Assembly: GCA_948474755.1 (NCBI GenBank)
Contig: CAOLHI010000968.1
Span: 310,001 to 374,000 of the forward strand
Reading direction: 5' to 3'
DNA length: 64,000 bases
Source of the DNA: Ctenosaura bakeri
Lineage: Eukaryota > Chordata > Lepidosauria > Squamata > Iguanidae
In this document: positions 23,355 to 33,601 of the stretch, piece by piece
How the letters are laid out: the number at the start of each line of letters is the position of its first letter
Numbering within the stretch: position 1 is the first letter of the stretch
Translations under genes and position numbers: made by a program
Notes under the pieces: model-generated
The model's database searches: none
What the model was told of the DNA's origin: nothing
The model's input: only the letters and a program-made list of their open reading frames with translations

Positions 23355-24425
23355 TGTTGTATTTTATTAGTTTATTTATATCATGCCTTTTCCCCACAAA
23401 ACTGGGATTCGAGGAGACTTATAAAAAGAAATGTAAGTAGAAATACATATAGTTAAAAACACACAAAAGGTTATGTTTAAAATGGCATTAAACTATCTAT
23501 ACAATGAATACTATTTAAAACAGGGGTGGGTAACTGCATTAGTCCCCTCCAGTACACCTTGGAGAGCCACGCGTCCTATTGCAAAAAGAAAAAAAAACTT
23601 TTTTTTTCTTTTATTTTACCCCCAAATGTCCTGCAGAGGACATGTGGGGCATTTTCACTATGTTTGTGGGCTTTCCTGGGCCTTTTTAAGACAAGGAGAA
23701 GCCTTTTTTTTAAAATAGCAGGAAGTGAGTGGAAGTCAATTCCTGTTTCAAAAAATGCCTCTCTTGGACCTAAATTGACCCAGGGTGGCATTTAAAAAAG
23801 TGGTGGAAATGCTTACCACATCCCCTATAGGGCATTTTGGGGCAAAAACATTGAAAAAGTTTTCAATTTTATAAAGATGTTTTACAAAATTGCATGTTCT
23901 ACAAAATAAATTTGACCTCGGTTCCGGTTTTGAAACATGCTTCTGTTGGATCTAAATTGACCCTCAAGGGGCATCCAAATGTGGTGGAAACACCCTCCAT
24001 ACCATGTAGAGGGCATTTTGGAGTAAAAAATATTTTTTGAAAAAAGTTTCCTGGAAAGCCCTTGAGGCTTCAAAAGTGGCCCTAGGGTTGCATACAGGCT
24101 ATGGTCCACTCTTTGCCCACCTCTGCTGTAAAACACCAACTTAAAAATCAAGAATATAAGTGGTACAGCACACTAAGAAAAGCTCTTTTCCTGTAAAACA
24201 GTTCCCCAAATCTTCTTGGGGAAAAATGATCTTCACCTGCCAACAAAAAGATATCAAGGAGACAGTCAATCTGGCTTTGTTAAGAACTTTCCAGAACCTA
24301 GGAACAGCTACTAAGAAGACCCTCTGTCACATTCCCACCAATGTGTCTGTGAGAATGGCAGGACTGAGAGAAGTACCTCACCCAATGGTCTTAGAGTTCA
24401 GCTAGGCTCAGACAGGAAGATATGA
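23355..24425 (-). mobile_element. L2-like LINE 3' end, reverse strand, split by a hAT
   Basis: 23355-23520 is the complement of the 3' terminus (TTTATTTATATCATGCCTTTTCCCC onward). 24134-24425 continues into the complement of ORF2 C-terminal coding: AACTTTCCAGAACCTAGG, CTACTAAGAAGACCCTCTGTCAC and GAGAATGGCAGGACTGAGAGAAG correspond to the usual 'gttccagagcc...gagaaggccct...ggtgggac..gagagaag' text of L2 ends in reptiles. The two halves are separated exactly by the element at 23521-24125. Decayed, no open frame. Confidence 0.7.
23521..24125. mobile_element. hAT-like MITE, CAGRGGTGGG family, full length, 605 bp
   Basis: It starts CAGGGGTGGGTAACTG and ends TTTGCCCACCTCTG, whose complement CAGAGGTGGGCAAA matches the start. 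The flanks atttaaaa (23513-23520) and ctgtaaaa (24126-24133) agree at 6 of 8. An internal segment of about 190 bp is duplicated in tandem (TTGGACCTAAATTGACCC near 23766; TTGGATCTAAATTGACCC near 23946). Partial relatives lie at 8701, 31424, 36478 and 43311. No transposase coding. Confidence 0.8.
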
Positions 24426-24489
24426 CTCTTCAGATAGCCTAGATCCAGCTAGCCACAGCAAATGTACATCAGCAGTGTGAAATAATACA

Positions 24490-24706
24490 GTATGTACATA
24501 CCTTCAAATGACCTGTTGACTTTTGGTGACCCATTGATTTTTTTGTAGGTTTTCTAAGACAATGAATAGTGTGAGGTGCTTTTGTTAGATCCCTCCTTTG
24601 AAAAATAGCCTACAGCACTTGGTATTCATTGGAAGTCTCCCATCCAAGTACTAGCAAATGCTGATCTGCCTAGCTTCCAAGACTGGACAGGATCTGGTGC
24701 CTTTGG
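24490..24706 (-). mobile_element. 5S rRNA-derived SINE, reverse strand
   Basis: 24607-24702 is the complement of a diverged 5S rRNA sequence: AGCCTACAGCAC, GGTATTC, GTCTCCCATCCAAGTACTAG and CCTAGCTTCCAAGA occur in the right order and spacing. Beyond it (24490-24606) lies a body and tail ending in GTTGACTTTTGGTGACCCATTG and ACCTTCAAATGACCTG, whose complement resembles the 'gaaggcacac' tail of the tRNA SINEs here. This fits the 5S-derived SINEs of squamates. It is not a functional 5S gene: the internal promoter region is mutated and the 5' end is lost. Confidence 0.75.
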
Positions 24707-26100
24707 AGTATTTGTCCAGACTTAAATGCTCCATAGATAAACACTCAAGTAATGTATGCTTTAAAATACCCTTGAGGATTATGTAGCTTTGAGAAGACTA
24801 AAACTATTCAGTCTTCGTCCATTAGACATAACAAGTGCATGAGATCAATATTCAGGATTGTTGAGCTGTAATTATCACTCATCAACCAGCAATGTATACA
24901 ATGTGTACATTTTTAATTGCAAGAGCGTAGTACTGAATGAAGAAGAGAAAGAATAAGCTTCTTGTTGGAAACTAAAATATTTTTAAAAACAAAGGCTCGT
25001 CCTGTCAGTTCTTTGATCTGGCCAATCCTTGGATCTTTTCTTGGAAAGATAACAGATCCAAACAACTGCAGGATGTTTTATATGTGAAGCTCCACTTGCT
25101 TGATACCATTTGTCTTATGTGAGATGCCTACTTATAATTAACCCATTATACTAAGCTTCTATCCACTCAAAATGTCATGTAAGACATAGTGTGAGAACTA
25201 AGTGAACCCTTCTACATTCTTTTGGTGCAGACTTCTCACAATAGCTTGTCGAGCCAATTCAGGATTGTCCCAGGCCCTAAGTATTCCAGGTCAAAGCCTG
25301 GTGCTGGCATCAGGCTTACCAGCCATAGTTGCTCACAATTTGTCATTCAAACACAAATACACACACTCTTACATAAGGGTGGAGAGAAAAAGGACATGTT
25401 TTCCTGTTCAGAAGTTAGGAAGGAAATCTTAGCTAAAGAGGCTGTTACAAGATCAAGGGGAAATTAGCAGGTTAAACCTTCTCTTTTACTTAGGGAGATA
25501 GGTTAAGAAACATTTAGTCTAGAAAGTGGCTGCAGCACAGAGCAGAGGGTGACCCCTATGGCCACTATGACTGTGAGAGAGGGAGGAAGCTAATTAAGTA
25601 AATACACACACTCCCAGAGAATGTTGCAAGTTGCAACAACAAAACAATTAATCTTTAGAAATTGTAGCAAATGAGCTGGCGATTTGCACACAGCCCTTTC
25701 CTCTCATCTGGAGCTGAGCCCACCAAAATATGAGGATTTGTACCTTTGTCTCTTGCCTGGAGATGACCCATGGAAATTGGAAATTCAGGGCTAGATCCTG
25801 ACATCTGACCACCTGAGATCTTGAGATATTAATCCAGAAAGAATGCACAGAATGAAGAATTAAATGACCTTAACCTAGTTTAGGTTCATGTCAGACTTCT
25901 ATGAAGCCCAAGAGGAGGAAATGAGATATAGATAAGAAATGAGAAGCTACTCTGGCTAAGTGCTCAGTGTAATCAAAGGCCTCAAAGAAGACACCGAAAT
26001 CTTAGAGAGAGAGAGAGAGAGAGACTTTGTCTGAGACATTGTGTCTTAGATCTTTATCACTTCTGACTGCCATTAAATCGGTCCTTTCATTTCATTCTCA
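24707..26100. other. 1.4 kb without recognisable gene
   Basis: Only a (GA)n run at 26004-26023 stands out. The frames at 25202-25432 and 25648-25848 are not protein-like. Confidence 0.5.
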
Positions 26101-26349
26101 AGACAACTTGGGAAGTATTTGGTATCAGTTTTGAAGTCTCCCACTTGAGAGGTGAGAAACCTGTAGAATCTCATGCTATCAACCAAGATTCACCAGCCTT
26201 TTCAACTAACACTTTGGGTGATGATCTCGGGATCTGTCTGTGGAATTTTCTGATCTAAATTGTATGGATTCAACAAGAGCTCTCTGTCCCTCACCAGATG
26301 AGCTTCCCTGATCAGGTCACCTACTCAGAGGACTAAGTAATTGATTGGT

Positions 26350-26660
26350 CACCATGATAATCCTGTTCACTGCATCTATCACATTCACCAAGAAGGCACG
26401 GTTCAATAGCACAACTTTTATGGGCAAGGATCATGCCATTCCTGGATCGTCTGCCAAAAGATGACAAAACAGTAACATTGATCTTCCAAGCAGAAGCTTA
26501 CTAGGTAACAGGGCAACAGATCAAATCTGTAGCCATGCTGTTGATTATAGCACAAAAGCTATATCAAGAGCCTGTTGCCATATCTGCTTGACATTGACTG
26601 GTCTCTCTAAAGTTGCCCAGACTGCCACAAAAGAGTTTCCATTTGATGAACAAGGTATTT
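26350..26660 (+). pseudogene. Gag-like ORF1 remnant of the YR element
   Basis: Decayed coding with at least two stops. The clearest part is the C-terminal stretch leading to F-P-F-D-E-Q-G, a motif position typical of gag proteins of vertebrate DIRS-type elements ('dLPFdg.. lF'). Nothing before about 26350 is securely coding. Confidence 0.55.
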
Positions 26661-26929
26661 CAATTAAAAAAAAAAAAGATGAGCTGGACTATAGTAAAAA
26701 TGAGAACTACCTCAAAATATGGTATCCAGACATACAATTTTTCCCAGAAATAAATCAAAGTCTTCTAGTTACAAGTAACTTCTTCAAAATAGTCTTCAAG
26801 ATCCACTTTTGGAGGCTGTTCAAAGCCTCTTTAGAGGGCTCAGAGTTATCAAAAAAGTTATCAAATACTCTATTAGTAGATTTTGCTTTTCTCTAGAAAA
26901 GTCATCAAATTGACTTTCATCACCATGCT

Positions 26930-28450
26930 GCCACCAGCTTATAGTCCCCTTTGCTGACAGACTCTATCATTAACTGTTGGCATGCAGTCTGTCACAAGTG
27001 CCTGGGTTCTTGACATTGTCAAAACAGTTATGGCACAAGGAATCACAAGAAATATTCCTACCCTTTCTACCCTCCCTTCAGCAGTGCTTTGAGAATAAAT
27101 CTACATGTCACTTTCCAAAGAAGTTAAAGAACCAATTTCATCATGGCTAAAGATAATCAAGTTCTTCTCAAGATATTTCACTACAAGGAGAGATGGAGGA
27201 CAAAAACATGGCTTCAGCCCATGAGAGCAACTTTTACTTCAGACTGAAGAAACTTTGAATGATAATACTTGTCATTCCAAGAGAGACAGCATGATGTAGT
27301 GTTTTGAGCATTGGACTACAACCCTGGAGACCAGGTTTGATTCCTGCTCAGTGATGAAAACTCAGTGGGCAACCTTGAGCACATCATACATTCTCAGCCC
27401 TTGAAAACCCTGTGATAGTTTCACCTTGGGGTCAGCATACATTAGAAGCAACTTTGAAGGCATGCAACAACTACAACTACAACATTCCACCTTATCATGA
27501 GGGTGTTTAGCTGACTACTATAGACTTAAAGAATGCATGCTTTCATATGTCCTTCAAGCCATTCTGCACTGATTCCTCTGCTTTCTTCTTGACATCAAAA
27601 GTTGTCAAGTATACATAGTGGTGTCATGGTTCCATGTTCATGGTACAGTTGTCTATCCTATTTAGTCAATTGGCTGTTAATAATCCATTCATCAGAGAAG
27701 CTCTGTGCCAATTTTAACATCATTGTTTTGCTCTGTTGAGATTTAGGACTCATCCTCAAATAAAAAAAAAACCAACTTACATCTGCAGCCAACATGCTAC
27801 TTGCAGTTCACTGATATCCAACTAGATATGTATTAAGGAACTGCTGTTCTCTCAAAAGACAAGGCTAAGGTACTCATTTGCTGCACATACACACTGCAAA
27901 GAAAATGCCATGTCCATGCAAGGCAGGTCCAGATATTTTTAGGCCTCATGATAGTGACCACAGCCATTCTACTGGCAAGGCTCAGACTTTTTCTATTCAA
28001 TATTGGTTTGTACATGCCTTCCAGGAGCAGTGCAGAAGTCTCATAGCTGGTGCATTTGCATCAACAGCCTATTAGGAGGTGTTCTGATCTGTCACGCAGT
28101 CTGAACTGATACAATCATGACAAGATAGGGAGGACATATGTCAGAGTCCATTATAGCATTATGGATATGATCAACCAACAAAGAGGTGTTTCACAGCATT
28201 GTGCTCAAGATGTTAGCAGTGGTGAAGTCTTTTGGGTCTTCAAGCAGGTGATTGTTCACAGAATTTAAAGATTGTTTCCAACAATACACCTAAACAAATA
28301 TGAAGGTAGTCATTCTTGTACTCTGATGATTCTCATTCTTCCACTGTGGAATTGGTGCATTGCTCAGAACATCATTGAGATTGTGATTCATTTACCAGAG
28401 ATGAAGAACACTTTAGCAGACTCTTTCACCAGAACACAAATGGAAGCTGA
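26930..28450 (+). pseudogene. RT and RNase H remnant of the YR element
   Basis: It starts with the pre-RT region (W-V-L-D-I-V, then F-F-S-R-Y-F and R-R-D-G-G-Q-K), is interrupted by a SINE at 27281-27482, and resumes with K-N-A-C-F-H-M, a decayed form of the RT 'K-D-A-Y-F-H-I' block at about 27530-27560. The catalytic Y-x-D-D box is not recognisable. RNase H ends near 28440 with the conserved N-T-L-A-D-S sequence. Multiple frameshifts. Confidence 0.65.
27281..27482 (+). mobile_element. tRNA-derived SINE nested in the YR element
   Basis: Body from GAGAGACAGCATGATGTAGTG to a CAACAACTACAACTACAA tail. Flanked by a 7-bp duplication (cattcca 27273-27279 and 27483-27489). It contains GACCAGGTTTGATTCC (B-box) and CTTTGAAGGCATGCAAC near the tail. 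It sits inside the RT region, so it postdates the retrotransposon. Confidence 0.85.
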
Positions 28451-28929
28451 ACAGTCATGTCCTCTGGTGTATCTTTCATCAATGGGACACAGGAAAAGTA
28501 GATTTCTTCATAAGATGACTCATCGCAAAAGTGTAGATTTCTTCATAACATGACTCGTCACATGTTTCTTTTCAGCTGGAAAGGACCACTAATGTATGCC
28601 TTCCTGCTATTCCTGCTAATACAAAAAATATTAACCAAGTTATGACTGCATCTTAATAACACTATGGTGGCCACAGCAATAATGTTTTGTAAGGTACTTC
28701 AAGAAAATAAGCAGTATATAAACTGCCCAGGAAAGCACTGTACAAAGTGAATTGGAAAAGATTCTGAACCTTTCTCAAAGAGTTATTCTTGGGTTTGGGA
28801 TTGGGTAATGGCAATTTCGCTGTTATCAGCTTTCTACCTTTTCTCTGATATATCTTACTGCTCACATAAGTTGCATGACCATATCCTTATGATTCCTGCA
28901 TGTTCTACATAACAAGTTTTAACACGTTA

Positions 28930-29650
28930 AAAGCACTTGCATCTGTGATCCCTAGGTCCTACTTGATCCTGGAGCCTTCTCTTGACTCTGTCCTAGCTAA
29001 TAGGTAAGACTTTCAAATTAATTGCCACTAATGACTTCCATTTCCTTTCATGGAAGGCAATCTTTTTGATTGCAATCACCTTCCCAAGGTGGGTGAGTGC
29101 ACTCTACACTTTGCAGGCAGACCTACAATATTTACAGTTAACACCTTGATAATGGTGACTTTAGGATATCCTTTTCCTTCCTAAAGTGATGTTCTCCTTC
29201 TGTACGGACTACCACATCTCTTTAAGTCTGTATGAGGAGACCCTGCATCTGATATAGAAAGAATCTTTCACTCTTCACAGAGCTATCTCCTTTTATGTTC
29301 ATCAAACCAAGACTTTCAGGTGGTCGTATCTTTTCCTGCTATGTTGCTGAGGTCTGAAAAAAAGCACATCAGTTTCATCACAGAGACTTTCATGGTGGGT
29401 GACTTCTACTATTTCTCTCTGCTACTAACATTCTAAGAAGATTCTTCTGACCACAGTCAGAGGCCACACGACAAAGATTATTTCAGCCTCTGCTGCTTTC
29501 CTCAGGTGAGAGTCTCTGCCTGATATTTGTATGGCTGCTGTGTTTAGCCTGTATGGGATGTTATAGACTGGAAGCCCAATTCAGGTCTGATGCGGTTTTT
29601 GGCACAGCAGTGCCCATCTCTGTTCTGGCAAGACCTGATGTTCCACTTGC
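28930..29650 (+). pseudogene. Tyrosine recombinase remnant of the YR element
   Basis: Readable blocks: S-W-K-A-I-F-L-I-A-I-T-F-P-R-W-V near 29050-29100 (family form '..a..s.RRvSEL'), L-F-L near 29325-29335, then V-R-G-H-T-T-K and S-L-P-D-I-C. The histidine of the H-x-x-R box is kept, but the arginine position reads lysine, and the final catalytic tyrosine region is scrambled. Inactive. Confidence 0.65.
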
Positions 29651-29689
29651 TAGCCTCTCATATGTGTGAGTCAGAGAGACCATGAAAAA

Positions 29690-29980
29690 GGAACAGTTTG
29701 CCTATAACTGTGATTCTTTGGATGATAATCTGTGAACTCATACAACTCATCCACCTCACTCTCAAGTTCATGATTCTCCTCTTTACAGTTCTGCTTTGAT
29801 GAACTACGAACTGAAGGACTGACTGAAATCACACTGGGCATGACAAAGGGGATGAGTGGGTTATCACCAGAATGATAACTCTGTTCTGAAATATTCAGAA
29901 GATGTACTATGTATGTCCTTTCGTGTTGGCAGATGACCATTCAAAGAACCACAGTTGTAGGCAATTGATCTGTTCCTTAG
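29690..29980. repeat. Inverted repeats at the 3' end of the YR element
   Basis: TTTGCCTATAACTGTGATTC and GGATGATAATCTGTG at about 29697-29733 are inverted relative to GGCAGATGACCATTCAAAG and CCACAGTTGTAGGCAA at about 29930-29965. The unit pairs over roughly 45 bp with a loop near 190 bp. Such inverted or split terminal repeats belong to the replication architecture of DIRS-group elements. Confidence 0.7.
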
Positions 29981-29985
29981 CTGTC

Positions 29986-30416
29986 TTTTGAATTTGTTTT
30001 ATTTCCCTTTGAATGCCACCTCAAAACCTGGAAAGGTGGCTATTTTTATTATTTATTTCATAAACAAAATAAAATTTGTGGGATTAGAGTGGCTAATAGA
30101 ACAGAAGTTCTGAAGTTAACTTTCTTTATGTCTGTCCTTACCCACATTCCATTCTCAATGACTTTGCTGCAGACAGTATCTGTATGCTCTCATATATAGT
30201 AACATATGGCATTAACTTATTACTGCTTTACAAAATGCAAAGTAGCTTGTACTTGTTCCCTTTTTTGAGATGTTAGAGAAAGAGGGGAATTGCAGGACAG
30301 CTGTAGCTCCAACAAGGAACTAAATGATGACTGGATATCTAAAACCAGCTTGGTATAATAAAACTTAGAATTAAAACTTTTACAACATGATCACTTGTTC
30401 TCTGTGCAATGTTTTT
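29986..30416. other. Non-genic stretch
   Basis: AT-rich; no gene or named repeat recognised. Confidence 0.5.
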
Positions 30417-30660
30417 GTTGTCGATGTTGTTGCTGATGTTGTATGCCTTCAAGGTTGTTTCTAACTTATGGTGACCCTAAAGTGATCCTGTCACAGAGGT
30501 CTTCTTGGCGAGATTTGTTCAGAGGGAGGTTGCTTTTGCCTTCCTCTGAGGGTCAGAGAGTGTGACTAGCACAAGGTCACCCAGTGGGTTTCCATGTCTG
30601 AGAGGGGATTCATACCCTGATCTCCCAAGTCATAATCCAGTTATCAAACCATGTATGTTT
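30417..30660 (-). mobile_element. tRNA-derived SINE, reverse strand
   Basis: Starts with the complement of the ACA-type tail (TTGTTGCTGATGTTGTATGCCTTCAAGGTTG) and continues through CTTATGGTGACCCTAA, CTTGGCGAGATTTG, GCTTTTGCCTTCCTCTGAG and GGTCACCCAGTGGGTTTCC to the tRNA head complement (GGGGATTCATACCCTGATCTCCC). About full length. Confidence 0.85.
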
Positions 30661-31423
30661 TAATACATTTCCTCAAACTTTCATTTTTGAACTGAAATGT
30701 TTTAGACAAATGTTTGCATCTGTTTGGGGCAGCTGAAGTTTTTCCCTAGCAGAGTATGTAACTGACCTGCAGAAGTTTACATTGCACTCAGGCACTGGGC
30801 ACAATCCAAAACAGTCAGCTGTGGTTAAGCTAATTTCTTTTTTAATTAATGCTAGAAAGACTACATATTAATTAATACATATGAACTCAATTAATGCATA
30901 TGAAAGACTGTAAATCCACAAGATCACATTCCCAGAAATACAACCACAAAACAAGTGAATGGAATTTACTCACAATTAAATTTGCATAGGATTCTGTCTT
31001 TATAGTGAAAAACATCTTGGAGACTTCTTTGAAAATGTTTGAGAAATTCTGGAGCCAGAAGTTGTGCATGGACTCTGGTGTTATTAAAATATTCAATATC
31101 TTCCTATCCTTCAGAGAAACACAGTAAGCAAGCAAATTAAAAACACACACACAATTCTGTTAACAAATTTTTAAAACTTTATATATGAGATAGTTCTCAG
31201 TGAGATATCTGCTTGCAGATATGATTATCTCCAAGATCATGGACTGGAGACATCAGCATCAACCAGATAATTGCAAAGAACTTCTTTCTGCATTCATTCC
31301 AGGACATTATGGGGATGACATTGAGAGGTTATGCTTATATTTTAAAGAGATATCTAGAGTGCCATATATGATGCCTCTGAAATGACACTATCAGTAATGG
31401 CATCTGTCTGCTACAGAGGTAGG
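30661..31423. other. Non-genic stretch
   Basis: No gene or repeat recognised; an 87-codon reverse frame at 30887-31150 has no recognisable domain. Confidence 0.5.
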
Positions 31424-31740
31424 TAATTATCACAGGCTGGGGGCTCTGCATTAGCCCCCTAGGGTACTTTCAAGGGCTACAACCATCCCCCATAATTTCA
31501 TTCATTCATATATATACACACACACCCCTGTATCATCCTAGATAGCATGTATGGGTAGCATTTTTGCTACAGGAAGTGATTGGGAATAAATTTCTGTGCA
31601 TTCACTGCTGATTTCAGAAAAGGTTTTTCTTGGAACTAAAATGCCACATGGAAACATGGCAAAAATGCCCCCGTGTCCCACAGGGTGACTTTGGAGGCAT
31701 TTTGGAGCCAAAATAATTGCAAAATTCAATAATTGTAAAT
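31424..31740. mobile_element. hAT-like MITE fragment, CAGAGGTRGG family (copy 3)
   Basis: Left end CAGAGGTAGGTAATTATC at 31424. Inside are TGCATTAGCCCCCTAGGG (compare TGCATTAGTCCCCTCC in the 23521 copy), CTTGGAACTAAAATGCC, GGCAAAAATGCCCCC and GGCATTTTGG. The right end is lost, and a short TA/CA microsatellite sits at about 31506-31528. Confidence 0.65.
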
Positions 31741-32061
31741 TCAATTGGGGGAAATATATTTAAAAATTCTCCAAAGTTGGATCGGTGATTCTCTATACAA
31801 CACACAAATTATAGGGAGAATATGTTCCTCTAAATTGCTTCATCTGGCAGTCTGGCTGTGTATATGCAAAGATTTACAAACTTCTGTAAACATAGAATTT
31901 TCACCTCAGATATTTAGCTGGACATTAAGTATTTTGTACCTACCCAGGACTAAGCTCCTGTACTAGATGGGATTAAACACACCTGATCCCATCATTTTGT
32001 TTCAGGAAATGGTTAGTTTTCTGCATGTTATGAAAAACAAAGCAGAACTGTAACTTTAAAC

Positions 32062-32515
32062 TGTCACGATATGTAAAGGGTTAATCTTACTTGATGCTGC
32101 GCTGCTTCTTCTGACCTTGCCCTTTAAGCTCAAGGTGTAGACTGAAATAAGGCTACGCAGCTGTATGTTAATTTATATGTTTGGCTGAGGTACATGTAGA
32201 GTACCTAATAATGTACAGCTGTGTGGAGTGTATATAAGCTGTTTGGAAAAGCTGCTCTTTCCCTCTCTTTTTTCTTGTCTCCTTGCTGTGCTGGTTTGTA
32301 TGTTACTCTGCTGTTTTTACTGTTTAACTTTATGATGGGCTTTTGCTAAATGCCTTAATTTGTTACCTGCAATAAACCTTTTATATTTTTCCTTATTGTG
32401 GTCTGAAGTGGCTGTTTTTCCTCTAGGCTGTAGTTTATGCCAGAGGTTCTTTGGAGGTCCTTGTTTGCTTAAACAAGTACCCCAGTTTTCAGGCTCGCTA
32501 GGCAGGCAGCCGACA
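32062..32515 (+). repeat. Solo LTR with perfect 5-bp target duplication
   Basis: Starts TGTCACGATATG and ends GGCAGCCGACA, flanked on both sides by taaac (32057-32061, 32516-32520). It has a TATA box (TATATAAG, 32231-32238) and a polyadenylation signal (AATAAA, 32371-32376) about 140 bp downstream, the usual U3-R-U5 order. Length is 454 bp. No internal region is left, so it arose by recombination between the two LTRs of an LTR retroelement or endogenous retrovirus. The perfect duplication suggests modest age. Confidence 0.9.
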
Positions 32516-32520
32516 TAAAC

Positions 32521-33144
32521 ATTTATGTTTTATGAAGGCTTGTTCTGCCTTTTTTTCAGGTAGATGGACAACCACATTTAACATAGCACCTCAGCAGAAA
32601 ATGCTCTAAATAAATTCTTGAAAGTAGTATCACCTGTTGGATCTCTACAGAATATGAGCCCTCTGACACATAGGACTTAATGAGCCATCACTTCTGCTGT
32701 GCTTGCTCAAATGAACTGAAGACACATACATCCTCTATTTGCATTTGGGTAAGCTGCTTTATAGCAGATTTATTCAAGAATATTTTCAGCTTACCTGAAG
32801 CCTTTTGCAACAACAAAGTGAACTCTGGTCCTTTACAAATCTTACTTGGAAAGAAAAGCAGAATACATATAGGTACATATGCATCCTACATATACAAATA
32901 CACCTCATTGTACAACAATACTTCAAAAGATAATTTAACTATTAAAATGTGTCGTAGTTTTATTAACAGAAATTTCAGCCTCTTCAAAGTCAGTTTTGGA
33001 CTTAAAAAGAGGAGGTAATGGAAAAGGAAAAGCCTATGACTATAAACTATAGATATTAAAACATTGATATAAGAACTCTTGAAAATAATCTTGAAAATCT
33101 GTTTGATATGTTAAAAAGGCATTCATTTCATAACACTAAAGAAA
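32521..33144. other. Non-genic stretch
   Basis: AT-rich; the 112-codon frame at 32680-33018 shows no recognisable domain and is probably chance. Confidence 0.5.
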
Positions 33145-33601
33145 GGCCCTTTCCACACGTGGGAAAGGAACTGCGCAAAAACAGGACTCACCGGACTTCT
33201 TCAGCGTCCGGGCGAGTCCGTCCGGACGAGGAGCAGTGTGAGCTCGTCGCTCCATACTGCTCCGGTGTCCAAAATGGTGGCTTCCAGTTGGTGGAGGCTC
33301 TCCACCAACCAGAGAAGCTCGCCAGCCTAAAGCCCGCCCCCGGCAGATCTGCAGGCACGCACTAGTGTGCGCCTGTAAATCTGCACTGGAGTGCGGCAAC
33401 AGAGCGACACGGGGACATGCGCTCCATGCTTTTTAAAAACTCTTAAAAGAGGTTTTTAAAAAGCACGCTGCGCGACCAGTTCTGGTGCGGAACTGAGGTG
33501 TGGAACTACAAAAAATAGTCCGCCCCAGTCCACTCCATGGTGCAGAAGACCTCTGTCGGAGGTCGTTCTGCACCGTTTTAATAGGCCGGTGCAGAAACGG
33601 C
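33145..33601 (-). mobile_element. MITE with GGCC termini, subfamily A (inverted copy)
   Basis: Left end GGCCCTTTCCACACGTGG; the right end GTGCAGAAACGGC is diverged. The interior GAAGCTCGCCAGCCTAAAGC is the reverse complement of GCTTTAGGCTGGCGAGCTTC in the copies at 52254 and 61828, so this copy lies in the opposite orientation. GC- and CpG-rich compared with surroundings. An internal hairpin (tttttaaaaactcttaaaagaggtttttaaaaa region, about 33428-33463) matches the CTTTCAAAAGC hairpin of the other copies. Flanks aaa/aat. Confidence 0.75.

Larger units (their letters stand above)
26100..29985 (+). mobile_element. Degenerate DIRS/Ngaro-type (tyrosine recombinase) retrotransposon
   Basis: Broken frames in one orientation give gag-like, reverse transcriptase, RNase H and tyrosine-recombinase residues in that order. 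Gag-like: K-E-F-P-F-D-E-Q-G near 26624-26655. RT upstream region: W-V-L-D-I-V at 27003-27020, then S-R-Y-F-T-T-R-R-D-G-G-Q-K ending about 27206. RNase H end: L-W-N-W-C-I-A-Q-N-I at 28343-28372 and N-T-L-A-D-S-F-T-R at 28408-28434. Recombinase: V-R-G-H-T-T-K at 29455-29475 and S-L-P-D-I-C-M-A-A-V at 29515-29541. Inverted repeats follow at the 3' end. Many stops and frameshifts and a SINE insertion make it inactive. The left boundary is uncertain. That these families replicate through a recombinase and lack LTR/integrase is established knowledge; assignment here rests on recognised motifs, not alignment. Confidence 0.75.

Noticed and set aside
24607..24702. Functional 5S rRNA gene
   Set aside because: Strongly diverged, 5' part missing, fused to a SINE body and tail.
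32680..33018. 112-codon frame as an exon
   Set aside because: AT-rich, no domain, no convincing splice sites or homology recognised.
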